Source: Ilyobacter polytropus
GTDB lineage: Bacteria > Fusobacteriota > Fusobacteriia > Fusobacteriales > Fusobacteriaceae
DNA: 51,390 nucleotides
Direction of reading: 5' to 3'
Assembly (NCBI GenBank): GCA_003246855.1
Contig: QKCP01000061.1
Location: 1 to 51,390 of the forward strand
Part shown: positions 18,101-25,443 of the stretch, piece by piece
Position numbering within the stretch: the stretch's first letter is position 1
Layout: the number at the start of each line of letters is the position of its first letter
Translations under genes and position numbers: made by a program
Notes under the pieces: generated by a model
Databases searched by the model: none
The model's input: only the letters and a program-made list of their open reading frames with translations
Told to the model about the DNA's origin: nothing

Positions 18101-18270
18101 GGCGAAGCCCCAACCCAGGTAGTGCTTATTACCACTACCGGGATGTTAAAGTTTGGAAGAAGTGCCATTGGTAAGTTAAATATAGAAAGCAGCCCGAAAC
18201 CAACCATCGATATAATTATCATGGTGGTGGCCACAGGCCTTTTTATTGAAAATTCAGATAATGAAGCCAT
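15199..18270 (-). CDS. RND family efflux pump, inner-membrane transporter
   Basis: This is a 1023-residue proton-driven exporter of the AcrB/MexB-like HAE1 group. It has the duplicated RND layout: TM1 at about 11-34, a large periplasmic loop, a TM2-6 block from about 335, a second loop, and a final TM block ending near 1000. In TM4 the motif is GMLVDNSVVVLDNIF: D399 is kept and the second Asp of AcrB's DD pair is N400, a common variant. It starts directly after the stop of the membrane fusion gene (TAG-ATG) and so is translationally coupled. With TolC and the fusion lipoprotein it forms a complete tripartite pump. Substrates are unknown. Confidence 0.95.
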   Translation of the reverse strand: MASLSEFSIKRPVATTMIIISMVGFGLLSIFNLPMALLPNFNIPVVVISTTWVGASPEDVDKLITREIEDIVPNVEGVKKYTSTSSLNSSTVVIEFDYGIDADNKVDEVQREVTKIVNDLPTDANTPIISKASAGAEAVVSVELSGDDLIELRSMAETLVKPRFQRIEGVGAVDIFGGLEREILVELNPEKLDNYDLGVSDVVSVLEQSTVNLPAGNIREGNKEYIVKIEGELETLEQVKNVIIRNSDGKILRLRDVANVSLTTKDVDSYNRVNGKEALALNVSKSDDGNAVEIADKVKLEIEELKSYLPAGTEVNIGFDSSEFIKNSLNTVKNNALTGLVLASIILFVFLKDIRATSVIAMAIPTSIIFTFGLLSVKGISLNLISLMGLSLGVGMLVDNSVVVLDNIFRHMSEHRKPSQEAARDGASEMALPILASTATTVAVFLPIIFKEGLAKEIFHDMSYSIAFSLLASLIIALTFVPMVSSKVLKVEKSLHSEGKVLTFVKKVYLKFLDVTMRHRIKTLIVTVLVFVSSLIIAGKLGGEFMPTRDEGQYTIVAEMPSGVEVGLSDQVAKKLEEIVKNDKYTVKYSISAEAGSVVVNVDTPKKYERDVSIFEIADDMREKIKGIPDVNLNIVYQYGRGPEQGRDIQLNLNSNNFSQLQQFAQIVQNKMSKIPGLVDIKSSDEGGNPEAKIVIDRDKAQYYGVRITEIAQMVSYQILGSRDQVTIKTDNDEVDINVQLAEEYRRSTDKLMDTQIKLSSGKYIKLRDVARLEIGEGASEISKEDKIRQITVSANTSGGLDIKTAQKNILAAIQDADIPSGLKYEFGGEGEQMAETMSDLGFAFMLAIFIIYFILAAQFESFALPFIIIGSIPLAVIGVFYGLLITGIKFNVMVMVGIIMLAGIVVNNAIVLIDYINILKARGIERHAAIREAGKTRLRPILMTTLTTVFGMVPLAISNGEGAEMYKGMATAVIFGLSMSTILTLIIIPILYSLVEDGKIRLSIMLKKKKEKSKEVLESKSI

Positions 18271-19566
18271 CTAGTTCACCTCTTCTACCAAATCATCATT
18301 TGACAATAGGTACTGACCTTCTATCACTACTCTGTCCCCTTCTTTAAGTTCGTTGCTGATTATCTCCTGGTTACTCCCGTTTTCTACCCCAAGTTCCACT
18401 TTAAGAAGCCTTGCCCTGCCGTCTTCATTTAGTGCTACATAGGTAAATAGGTCTCTTACTACTATGGCGTCTTTAGGCACAAGATAACCACTTTTCACCC
18501 CTGTTTCCACAACGGCTTTTGCATACATACCTTTTTTGATCTCGCCGTTTCCATTTTCAAGATAGATTTTCGTCCCAAATTTCTTCGTATCCTTATCAGC
18601 AACAGGGTTTATTTCATAGACCGTACCTACATACTCTTTCCCCAGGTCTTCTACATAAATTTTGGCCTTGCTTCCCTTTTCTAGTCCGTTTATATCTTTT
18701 CCGGATATACCTACCTCTATTTTCATTCTGTCCTGTGATAGTACTGTGAAAAGTTCTTGATCCTCCCCTACTTTCTCATACAGGTTAAGCTCTAAATCAG
18801 TCACTACACCGTCTATCTTAGCCTTTACAAAAAGCTTATCATAATCGTCCTTGGCTGTAAGGTATTGTGATTTAGCCTGCAGGTAGCTGGCTTTTGCATT
18901 CTCTATCTCATATTCCCAAGTTTTACCGTCCACATAACTTTTGTATAAATTATAATTTTTTTCTGCCTGTACCAAGCTTCCCTTAGCAGAAGTCTCATAA
19001 ACAGCCTTTGCACTCTTATATTTTGTCTCATAGCTTAAGTAGTCTGTCTCGGAGATGAGCTCCTGTTCAAACAGTTTCTTATATTTTTCGTAGTTCAGTT
19101 TCGCCTCTTCATATGAGTTTTTATTTGCTTCCAGACTCTCCCTTGCACTGACAAGTGCTGCTCTTGCACTCTCCAAGTTATTTTTAGATTCCGATTCAGA
19201 AAACTTTTTGACTCTTTCATAATTAGCTTTTAAAGCTATATAGTTTGCTTCAGAAGAGATATAGGCTGCCCTTATCTCCTCGTTGTCTAATACCAGAACT
19301 ATATCTCCAACTTTTACCCTGTCACCATTTTTAAAGTTTATCTTAGACACCACACAGTTTTTAGACTCAGAAATTTCTGTTACTTCATCTATTGGTTGAA
19401 TCTCTGCGTTTGTAACTACCGTCTTTTTTATGCTTTGCGTTTCAAGCTGCATGGTCTTTATAGGTTTGGCGCTTTCTTTTGGTTTTTCAGTCTCACCTTT
19501 ATTATCAGCCTTTCCGCAAGCTGCAAGTGTGATTACCGCTAATAAAAAAACTATATATTTTCTCAC
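18271..19566 (-). CDS. RND efflux membrane fusion lipoprotein (periplasmic adaptor)
   Basis: This adaptor links the RND pump to TolC. From the GTG at 19566 it has 431 residues and starts MRKYIVFLLAVITLAAC, a lipoprotein signal with lipobox LAAC (C17). An in-frame extension to 19698 exists, but GGAGG sits 9 nt before the GTG and the lipobox only makes sense from there. A lipoyl-like domain flanks a long coiled coil (about residues 105-225, rich in alternating Ala, Glu and Tyr), followed by the beta-barrel domain with GISGKDINGLEKGSKAKIYVEDLG and a membrane-proximal end. It abuts the pump gene. Confidence 0.93.
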   Translation of the reverse strand: MRKYIVFLLAVITLAACGKADNKGETEKPKESAKPIKTMQLETQSIKKTVVTNAEIQPIDEVTEISESKNCVVSKINFKNGDRVKVGDIVLVLDNEEIRAAYISSEANYIALKANYERVKKFSESESKNNLESARAALVSARESLEANKNSYEEAKLNYEKYKKLFEQELISETDYLSYETKYKSAKAVYETSAKGSLVQAEKNYNLYKSYVDGKTWEYEIENAKASYLQAKSQYLTAKDDYDKLFVKAKIDGVVTDLELNLYEKVGEDQELFTVLSQDRMKIEVGISGKDINGLEKGSKAKIYVEDLGKEYVGTVYEINPVADKDTKKFGTKIYLENGNGEIKKGMYAKAVVETGVKSGYLVPKDAIVVRDLFTYVALNEDGRARLLKVELGVENGSNQEIISNELKEGDRVVIEGQYLLSNDDLVEEVN

Positions 19567-19600
19567 CTTTTCATTCCTCCGTAATCTATATTTATGACTC

Positions 19601-19619
19601 CGATATTTTTTGAATATCG
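19601..19619. repeat. Inverted repeat upstream of the membrane fusion gene
   Basis: CGATATT-N5-AATATCG, a perfect 7-bp inverted repeat 35 bp before the GTG of the fusion gene, within a 248-bp gap after tolC. It has no U-run on the minus strand, so it is not a terminator. It could be an operator or mRNA hairpin. Confidence 0.45.
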
Positions 19620-19751
19620 TTTTTACGTTAGTATTCTGAGAATATTTTTTTAAATTGATATCCTCTAAAACCTCTGATTTTATCCCGTACTTATCCACGA
19701 CAATTAATAATTCGCCTGATTTATCTCTTGTATTTTAGACTTTTTAGGATG

Positions 19752-19767
19752 TTCATTTACAAACGAA
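19752..19767. repeat. Imperfect palindrome in the tolC-adaptor gap
   Basis: TTCATTTACAAACGAA has matching half-sites TTC-N-TTT and AAA-N-GAA, the style of many TetR operators. It overlaps a weak -35-like TTGTAA on the minus strand. Nothing else is recognisable in this gap. Confidence 0.35.
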
Positions 19768-19814
19768 TAAAAATAAAAGCAGATCACGATTAAACTTTTT
19801 TAAATTTCTTCCAC

Positions 19815-21080
19815 TTAATCGATTAAACTCAGATATGTCTCATAGGCTACATAATACTCTAAAACTGTGCTAGAATAATCTACCTCCGCCTGCCTTAAAT
19901 TTGTTTCAGCTTCTAAATAGTCCACTGTATTTATTATGCTATTTTCATACCTCAGTTTCTCATACTTGAAGTTTTCTTGTTCACTCTCTAGAGCTTTCTC
20001 CCTTACCTTTATTAGTTTACTCAGATTTTCAATATCCGCATAAGCTGTTCTTATGGAGACTTCTAAGTTGTCTAAGCTGTCCGACTCCTGATAAGCAGCT
20101 ATTTCGGTATTGTTTTTAGCTCTCTTATAAGCGTCTAAATCTTTTCCCCAGTCGAATATGTTCCAGGTAAGGTTAACTCCGGCTGTCCATTGCCAATCTC
20201 CGTCTATTGAGTCAGAAAATGAGGTTACCGGCGCTGTTTCTTGGTCATAGGTCGAATACGACATCTGGAAGTTTATTTTTGGCATGAGCTCCGACCTTGC
20301 GATAACTTCGCTGGCCTTTGTTAACTGGGTATTGTATTTGCTCAATTTAGCCGATATACTCTCATCAAGAGCTCTCTCTATGTCGCCTGATAAGTCTATT
20401 GACTCCAAGGAGTATGCAGTAGCATCGAGTTTTTTTAGGTTTATCTCGGTTTTAGAATCCATTCCAATGTCTTTTTTTAGCCTTATTTTTGCCACGTTTA
20501 TCCTATTTTCTGTGTCTATTATATTAGCTTCTGCCTGACTCAGGGAAGCTTCCAGCTTAAGTACCTCTGTTTTAGGCACCATTTTGAGTTCAAGGAGCTT
20601 TTTTATTCTTCTGTAGCTCTCCTGCCTTTCATCCAATGATTTTTTATACACGCTTAATTGATCTTCTAATCTCAGTATATTTGCATAACTTTCCACTATT
20701 CCAAGTCTAGTGTCATTTTTGGTTCCTTCATACTTATTTTCATATAAATTTTCATATATTTTAGCGCTTTTTATTGCAGTCCTAACCGTCCCACCTGTAT
20801 ATATGGGTTGGCTCAAGGTTATGGATGAGCTGAATCCAAAATCCTCACTCTCTGTGCCGTCACTCTCCTCACCGCTGTAGGCAGAGTTCAAATCTAGCAC
20901 TGGTAGCGCCCCTTTATAGGCCTCTCTTATGCTTAGTTTACTATTTTCAAGCTCTTTTTCTGACTGTTTGATGCCGTAATTGTACTCATACGCTTTTTGC
21001 AAAGCGTCTTCTATACCTATATCCATAGAAAAACTGTACATGGACATTAATAGAAAGATCAATACTGACAATTTTTTCAT
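19815..21080 (-). CDS. TolC family outer-membrane efflux protein
   Basis: This is an outer-membrane channel of 421 residues with a signal peptide (about 1-18, MKKLSVLIFLLMSMYSFS). The two internal repeats typical of TolC are visible as long helical stretches (about 25-75 and 120-220; 235-270 and 320-415). Each repeat includes short strands such as SSITLSQPIYTGGTVRTAI and GVNLTWNIFDWGKDLDAYKRA. Its start codon shares a base with the stop of the upstream TetR gene (TAATG), indicating translational coupling. It exports pump substrates together with the downstream adaptor and RND protein. Confidence 0.94.
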   Translation of the reverse strand: MKKLSVLIFLLMSMYSFSMDIGIEDALQKAYEYNYGIKQSEKELENSKLSIREAYKGALPVLDLNSAYSGEESDGTESEDFGFSSSITLSQPIYTGGTVRTAIKSAKIYENLYENKYEGTKNDTRLGIVESYANILRLEDQLSVYKKSLDERQESYRRIKKLLELKMVPKTEVLKLEASLSQAEANIIDTENRINVAKIRLKKDIGMDSKTEINLKKLDATAYSLESIDLSGDIERALDESISAKLSKYNTQLTKASEVIARSELMPKINFQMSYSTYDQETAPVTSFSDSIDGDWQWTAGVNLTWNIFDWGKDLDAYKRAKNNTEIAAYQESDSLDNLEVSIRTAYADIENLSKLIKVREKALESEQENFKYEKLRYENSIINTVDYLEAETNLRQAEVDYSSTVLEYYVAYETYLSLID

Positions 21081-21739
21081 TACTCTTCCCCCTTCAATAT
21101 TCCCCTTATATAAATAGAGCTTAGGAGTTCCGCTTCCTCTTTTATGTCGGTTTTTTTGAGAAAGTTTTCCAGCTCCTCTATCTTAAACTCCTTTTCCGCG
21201 TCCCTAGTCTCAAGGTATCGGTCTATCCTTACCGTTAAAAAGCCAAAGGTAAAACTAGCTAAAAGATTTAAAAGATGACAAATTTTACTCCTGTACTCTT
21301 CTCGTATTTCCTCTATATGCTTTTGGAAAAGCTTCTCGGTTATGCCATATATCTTAGCTTCCTTAACGTCCTTTAGCTGTTCCCTTACTGTAAATAACGG
21401 TTTTTCACTGACTCTCAATCTTTTTAACTCCATAATTGTCATAAAAAATGCCGGACTTTGGCTCATCATAGCCAGCTCTATCCCTATCATTTTCTTGAGT
21501 TTTTCTCTAAGGGTAGTTTCCTCAGCTACAATTTCATTTAAAATATTTATATATTTTTCTAATCTCTCTTTCAAAAATGTTGATATCAGTTCCTCTTTAG
21601 AGCTGAAATAGTTGTAAAAGGTGCCCTTGGCAACACCGCTTGCCTTGGTTATATCTTCTACCCTAGTTTTATGATACCCTTTTTCGGCTATCAGCCTCTG
21701 TGCATTTTCTATCAAATTTTCTCTTATATTTTTCTCCAT
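21080..21739 (-). CDS. TetR family regulator, first gene of the efflux operon
   Basis: The 219-residue protein has an N-terminal TetR helix-turn-helix: VEDITKASGVAKGTFY (27-42) followed by NYFSSKEEL. The rest is an all-helical ligand/dimer domain. The ATG at 21739 is preferred over a TTG at 21745, as AAGGAG is 6 nt upstream and overlaps no other signal. It heads the tetR-tolC-adaptor-pump operon behind a promoter loaded with four TGAC-N6-GTCA sites, so it is almost certainly the local repressor and autoregulated. The inducer is unknown. Confidence 0.93.
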   Translation of the reverse strand: MEKNIRENLIENAQRLIAEKGYHKTRVEDITKASGVAKGTFYNYFSSKEELISTFLKERLEKYINILNEIVAEETTLREKLKKMIGIELAMMSQSPAFFMTIMELKRLRVSEKPLFTVREQLKDVKEAKIYGITEKLFQKHIEEIREEYRSKICHLLNLLASFTFGFLTVRIDRYLETRDAEKEFKIEELENFLKKTDIKEEAELLSSIYIRGILKGEE

Positions 21740-21772
21740 ACCCAACTCCTTTTGGAAATCCGATGCCTCTTA

Positions 21773-21786
21773 TGACCAGTTAGTCA
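21773..21786. promoter_or_regulatory. Operator O1, TGAC-N6-GTCA
   Basis: TGACCAGTTAGTCA, an inverted repeat in the 5' untranslated region of the efflux operon, 34 bp before the TetR ATG. Confidence 0.75.
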
Positions 21787-21803
21787 TGTACTTTTTTAAA
21801 AAA

Positions 21804-21817
21804 TGACCTTCCAGTCA
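21804..21817. promoter_or_regulatory. Operator O2, TGAC-N6-GTCA
   Basis: TGACCTTCCAGTCA, 31 bp from O1 (start to start), so on the same face of the helix. Confidence 0.78.
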
Positions 21818-21834
21818 CGGCGTGTTAAAAAAAA

Positions 21835-21848
21835 TGACCTTCGAGTCA
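21835..21848. promoter_or_regulatory. Operator O3, TGAC-N6-GTCA
   Basis: TGACCTTCGAGTCA, 31 bp from O2, covering the expected transcription start of the efflux operon. Confidence 0.8.
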
Positions 21849-21853
21849 AGGTT

Positions 21854-21882
21854 ATAATACTCCTTCCTGACTCAAAAGTCAA
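21854..21882 (-). promoter_or_regulatory. Promoter of the tetR-tolC-RND operon
   Basis: TTGACT (21882-21877), 17 bp, TATTAT (21859-21854). The -35 lies in O4 and the start site in O3, the usual layout for repression by occlusion. Confidence 0.85.
21868..21881. promoter_or_regulatory. Operator O4, TGAC-N6-GTCA
   Basis: TGACTCAAAAGTCA, 33 bp from O3. It overlaps the -35 box of the efflux promoter and lies in the 3' flank of the second tetR gene. Confidence 0.8.
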
Positions 21883-21889
21883 CTGTTTT

Positions 21890-22534
21890 TTAAGATTTTT
21901 TTATAACGCCCTTACAATAAAGAGTATACAAAAATTCTACCTCATCTTCTATCTCTATTTTAGAAATTTTTTCCTTGAAATTTTCTTCATCCCTAACGTT
22001 TAGGTCCTCCATTAATGGAAAGTCCTCCACAATTAAATGGTAGATATGCTTTTGAAGTGTGCTATAAAATATAAGTGCAAGATCGGAGACCCTGTCTTTC
22101 ACCTCGTCTGAAAGCTCGTCTCGCTTACTCAAAAATATCTCTTCGACTATCTTAACCCTAGTGTATAAAATATTATGTCTAAACGCCTTAAGTTCAGTTG
22201 TCTCATTTTCCTGTTTCAAATTGAGAAACTTCATTTTTATCAAGAAAAACTGCGGATTTTCTAAAGCATTTATAAGAGTCTCTTTTATTATATACTTTAT
22301 TTTTTTCTCCAGCGGCATATCAAAATCCCTTATTCTCTTTATCTGATTCTGAACTTCCAGTAATTTTCTATTCAAAAAATAAACTAAAATATCTTCTTTT
22401 GCCTTAAAATATGTATAAAAAGTGCCTTTGGCAACACCGCTTGCCTTAGTTATATCCTCGACGGTTGTATTGTAAAATCCATTCTCGTTAAACAACCTTT
22501 CTGCATTTTCCAAAAGAAGCTCTTTTTTTGTCAT
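21890..22534 (-). CDS. Second TetR family regulator
   Basis: This 214-residue TetR protein is a paralogue of its downstream neighbour. VEDITKASGVAKGTFY (25-40) is identical over 16 residues, and TYFKAKEDIL follows. The C-terminal ligand domain is much more divergent (for example YTLYCKGVIKKS against SIYIRGILKGEE at the end). GGAGG is 7 nt before the ATG. It lies immediately upstream of the four-operator promoter, so it probably binds the same sites but senses a different ligand. No such operator is present in its own upstream region. Confidence 0.92.
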   Translation of the reverse strand: MTKKELLLENAERLFNENGFYNTTVEDITKASGVAKGTFYTYFKAKEDILVYFLNRKLLEVQNQIKRIRDFDMPLEKKIKYIIKETLINALENPQFFLIKMKFLNLKQENETTELKAFRHNILYTRVKIVEEIFLSKRDELSDEVKDRVSDLALIFYSTLQKHIYHLIVEDFPLMEDLNVRDEENFKEKISKIEIEDEVEFLYTLYCKGVIKKS

Positions 22535-22856
22535 ATATGCACCTCCTTCCGTCTGTTTTAAAATTTAATTTCCAATAACTTATTACTGCATATCAGGCTA
22601 TTTCCTTTAACTATTTTAATTTAAATAAATAAATATTCATAAATGGTCAGAAAAATATAATCACAAATATGCATATGTAGCAATTATCAAAATCTTGCCC
22701 AACTTATATCAATTTTTAAACAAAACTTTACCTACATTATAAAGTTTTTTTTGTTTTTTTCAAACTATTTTTTTGGTATAAACAAATTAATTTTTTTTAA
22801 TCATATTGTGCTGCGATTATTAAATGATTTATCTGCTATTTTCATGCCCGCTTTTC
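22535..22856. other. AT-rich intergenic region between tetR2 and bioA
   Basis: No coding potential seen. A perfect 9-bp inverted repeat AAAACTTTA/TAAAGTTTT (22722-22748) with a T-rich tract on the plus strand may be a weak terminator or a regulatory hairpin. A possible tetR2 promoter (TTGCTA, 17 bp, TTATAT on the minus strand near 22640-22685) is weak. Confidence 0.4.
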
Positions 22857-24116
22857 CTAGCTTAAAAACCACTCCTTCATGACTTTGATGACTTTCATAA
22901 GCTCTTCCTCTTTTATTACATAGGGAGGCATTGTGTATAGGTAGTTACCAAATGGCCTCAGCCATACGCCCCTTTCATAGGCGAACTCCTGGAATCCTTT
23001 TAAAAAATTTGCTTCCTTCACCTCGATTACCCCGGTCACACCAAATACTCTCACGCTCTTTATTCTGTCAGAATTAATTGAGCCTAGCTCAGCCTCCAGA
23101 ATGTTTTGTATTTTATCTATCTTTTCCAGGTAGTTTTCCCGTTGGAATATCTCGAGACTTTTTAGCGAGGCTGCGCACGCTAATGCGTTCCCCATAAAAG
23201 TAGGACCGTGCATAAAGGCCAACTCGTAGCTATCTCCGTAAAATTCCTCAAACACTCTGCTTGTCGTTATAGTAGCAGCATGCCCTATATACCCCCCGGT
23301 AAGTGCCTTACCCAATACCAGTATGTCAGGGGTTATGTCAGTGTGCGACATGGCGAAGAGTTTTCCTGTTCTACCAAATCCGGTTGCCACCTCATCAAAT
23401 ATAAAAAGAATATCGTACTTATCGCAAAGCTTTCTGGCCTCGTTTAGATATTTCGGACTGTAGAAATTAAAACCACCCGCAGCCTGTATGAGTGGCTCAA
23501 CTATAAAAGCGGCCACCTCTTGGTGGTGCTTTTCAAACGTATGCTCCAGTTTTTTTATATCCTCCATCACAGTGCTTTCCGAAGCATCATATCCGAAGCT
23601 AGGAGCAGGTGCATGGATCGCATCTCTGAATATATTCATAAATGCCCCATGGAAATCGTCGTCATCGCCAACTTCCATTGCTTTAAAAGTATCTCCGTGA
23701 TAAGAATTTGTCAGGGAGATAAACTTTGTTTTTTCACTCATTCCCTTGTTGGCAAAATACTGTATAGACATCTTAAGTGCCACTTCTACTCCCACTGATC
23801 CACTGTCAGAAAAAAACACGTGGTTTAATCCTTCAGGGGTTATCTCTACCAACCTTTCTGCGAGAAGTTTTGCCGGCTTGTGCGTCAGGCCGCCCAGCAT
23901 TACGTGGGAAAACTTTTTCATCTGGTCTATCATGGCTTGGTTTATCTCTTCGTTGTTGTATCCGTGAACGGCGCACCACCACGAAGACACCCCATCTATA
24001 AGCTTTTTCCCGTCCTTCGTATTTATATATACTCCATTGGCGCTCTCCACCTCGTACGGCTCCTTCATGGTTTTCATCTGAGCATATGGATACCACAAGT
24101 GCTTGTTTTTTATCAT
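22857..24116 (-). CDS. bioA: Adenosylmethionine-8-amino-7-oxononanoate aminotransferase
   Basis: This PLP enzyme of biotin synthesis makes 7,8-diaminopelargonate with S-adenosylmethionine as amino donor. The 419-residue sequence starts HLWYPYAQMKTM and has SSWWCAVHGYNNEE (the BioA Trp-Trp substrate motif), FFSDSGSVGVEVALKM, FIFDEVATGFGRTG and the PLP lysine in LVLGKALTGGYIG. These motifs separate BioA from ornithine-type aminotransferases. GGGGAG precedes the ATG. It follows rseP by about 20 bp at the end of the uppS-to-rseP operon. No other bio gene is in the window, so it is an orphan here. Confidence 0.93.
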   Translation of the reverse strand: MIKNKHLWYPYAQMKTMKEPYEVESANGVYINTKDGKKLIDGVSSWWCAVHGYNNEEINQAMIDQMKKFSHVMLGGLTHKPAKLLAERLVEITPEGLNHVFFSDSGSVGVEVALKMSIQYFANKGMSEKTKFISLTNSYHGDTFKAMEVGDDDDFHGAFMNIFRDAIHAPAPSFGYDASESTVMEDIKKLEHTFEKHHQEVAAFIVEPLIQAAGGFNFYSPKYLNEARKLCDKYDILFIFDEVATGFGRTGKLFAMSHTDITPDILVLGKALTGGYIGHAATITTSRVFEEFYGDSYELAFMHGPTFMGNALACAASLKSLEIFQRENYLEKIDKIQNILEAELGSINSDRIKSVRVFGVTGVIEVKEANFLKGFQEFAYERGVWLRPFGNYLYTMPPYVIKEEELMKVIKVMKEWFLS

Positions 24117-24136
24117 TTTTATCTCCCCTCAGGTTT

Positions 24137-25150
24137 TTAGAAGAATTTTCTCAAGTCATTGAATGTTATCAAGATTATCAAAAATATAAGGAGCAGCATT
24201 CCTATTGCATGAAACTTTTCCTCCAACTTCTTATTGACCTTTACACCGAAAATTTCAAGTAATACAAATATTATTCTCCCACCGTCTAAAGCTGGGAACG
24301 GCAGCAGATTAAATATACCTATATTTACAGAAAGTAGTGCTGTCAGCCAGATGAGTACCATTACCCCACCTTTTGAAATCTGGCCTACTATTTTTATCAT
24401 CCCAACAGGGCCAGATATCTCCTCAGCCTTTACTTTTCCAGAAAAAATCATTTTTATCCCTTCAATTGTTTGGCTAAAAAGTTTTATAAAGGTTTCAAAA
24501 GATACTGAGAGTCCTTTAAAAAAGGTATATTTTTCAACTTCATAAACTGGAAGTATTCCTATAACATAAAACTTCCTAGTTTCATCATAGCTAAGATTCA
24601 GGTTCAAATCCAAAATATCTTCTCCACGCTTTATTTTGGCACTTACCTTTTCGCTGGTGTTTTCCCCCACAATTAGGCTGATGTCTGACCAACTTTGTAC
24701 TTGTTGACCTTTTAGCTCTAAAAACCTGTCACCTTCTTTTAACAGTTGGTAGGATGCAGATGTAGCAAGCACTTTTCCTACTACAGGTTCCTCACTCTGC
24801 TCTACATTCCCTGCCGCCATTATCATAGTAAATACTATAACAAAAGCCAGTATAAAGTTCATGAATACTCCGGCAAATAGAACTATAAACCTTTGAAGTG
24901 GGCTCTTAGTGTTAAAACCGTCTTCCACCTTGCTATCTACTTCCATACCCTCTATATTTACAAATCCGCCTATAGGTATGGCCCTAATTGAATAGGCTGT
25001 TCCCCCTTTTTCTATGGAAAACAGCCTAGGTCCCATGCCTATGGCAAATTCTGACACCGGCATTTTAAAATACTTAGCCGTCAAAAAATGCCCTAACTCA
25101 TGGATAAATATGATTATGCCTAAAATAAATACAGTAATTAATATGCTCAT
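24137..25150 (-). CDS. rseP: RIP zinc metalloprotease RseP (site-2 protease)
   Basis: This is an intramembrane protease of 337 residues. HELGH at about residues 17-21 in the first membrane segment is the HExxH zinc site. A PDZ domain occupies about 110-200, including GDRFLELKGQQVQSW. The C-terminal membrane segment has NLLPFPALDGGR, supplying the third ligand. Single-PDZ length is usual outside Proteobacteria. It would cleave membrane-bound anti-sigma factors or signal peptides. It lies in the lipid/isoprenoid cluster downstream of a small lipoprotein gene, as rseP commonly sits near cdsA and dxr. Confidence 0.95.
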   Translation of the reverse strand: MSILITVFILGIIIFIHELGHFLTAKYFKMPVSEFAIGMGPRLFSIEKGGTAYSIRAIPIGGFVNIEGMEVDSKVEDGFNTKSPLQRFIVLFAGVFMNFILAFVIVFTMIMAAGNVEQSEEPVVGKVLATSASYQLLKEGDRFLELKGQQVQSWSDISLIVGENTSEKVSAKIKRGEDILDLNLNLSYDETRKFYVIGILPVYEVEKYTFFKGLSVSFETFIKLFSQTIEGIKMIFSGKVKAEEISGPVGMIKIVGQISKGGVMVLIWLTALLSVNIGIFNLLPFPALDGGRIIFVLLEIFGVKVNKKLEEKFHAIGMLLLIFLIILITFNDLRKFF

Positions 25151-25195
25151 GATGCCCCCTCAGATAGTTTTTTAATGTCTATGCCCTACACAATA

Positions 25196-25420
25196 TTATT
25201 TTTCCCATATATCTTCAAGCTCTAACTCTTTTTCACCATTTATTCTAAGTTCGTCTACATTGTATTGAAAACTTTCTTCAAACTCCCTGTATTTCCTACT
25301 TATTCTTTCAAGTTCTTCTGTGTTCGATGTGTCTCTGTATACATCATTTGGAGTTTCTTCTATGTAAAGTCCTGTACAAGAAACTGCCATTACCATCAAT
25401 AAAAATATAATATATCTCAT
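25196..25420 (-). CDS. Small predicted lipoprotein
   Basis: This 74-residue protein has a lipoprotein signal, MRYIIFLLMVMAVSC, with the lipidated cysteine at C15. The mature part (about 59 residues) is highly charged and helix-prone, rich in Glu and Arg (EELERISRKYREFEESF). I do not recognise it. Its position between tmk and rseP in a tight operon suggests an envelope role, but no function can be assigned. Confidence 0.7.
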   Translation of the reverse strand: MRYIIFLLMVMAVSCTGLYIEETPNDVYRDTSNTEELERISRKYREFEESFQYNVDELRINGEKELELEDIWEK

Positions 25421-25443
25421 TTAAACCGCCTCCCCCTTAGGGA

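Noticed and set aside
22722-22748. bioA intrinsic terminator
   Set aside because: The stem is all A/T except for two pairs, and the T-tract is on the plus strand, not downstream in the direction of bioA transcription.
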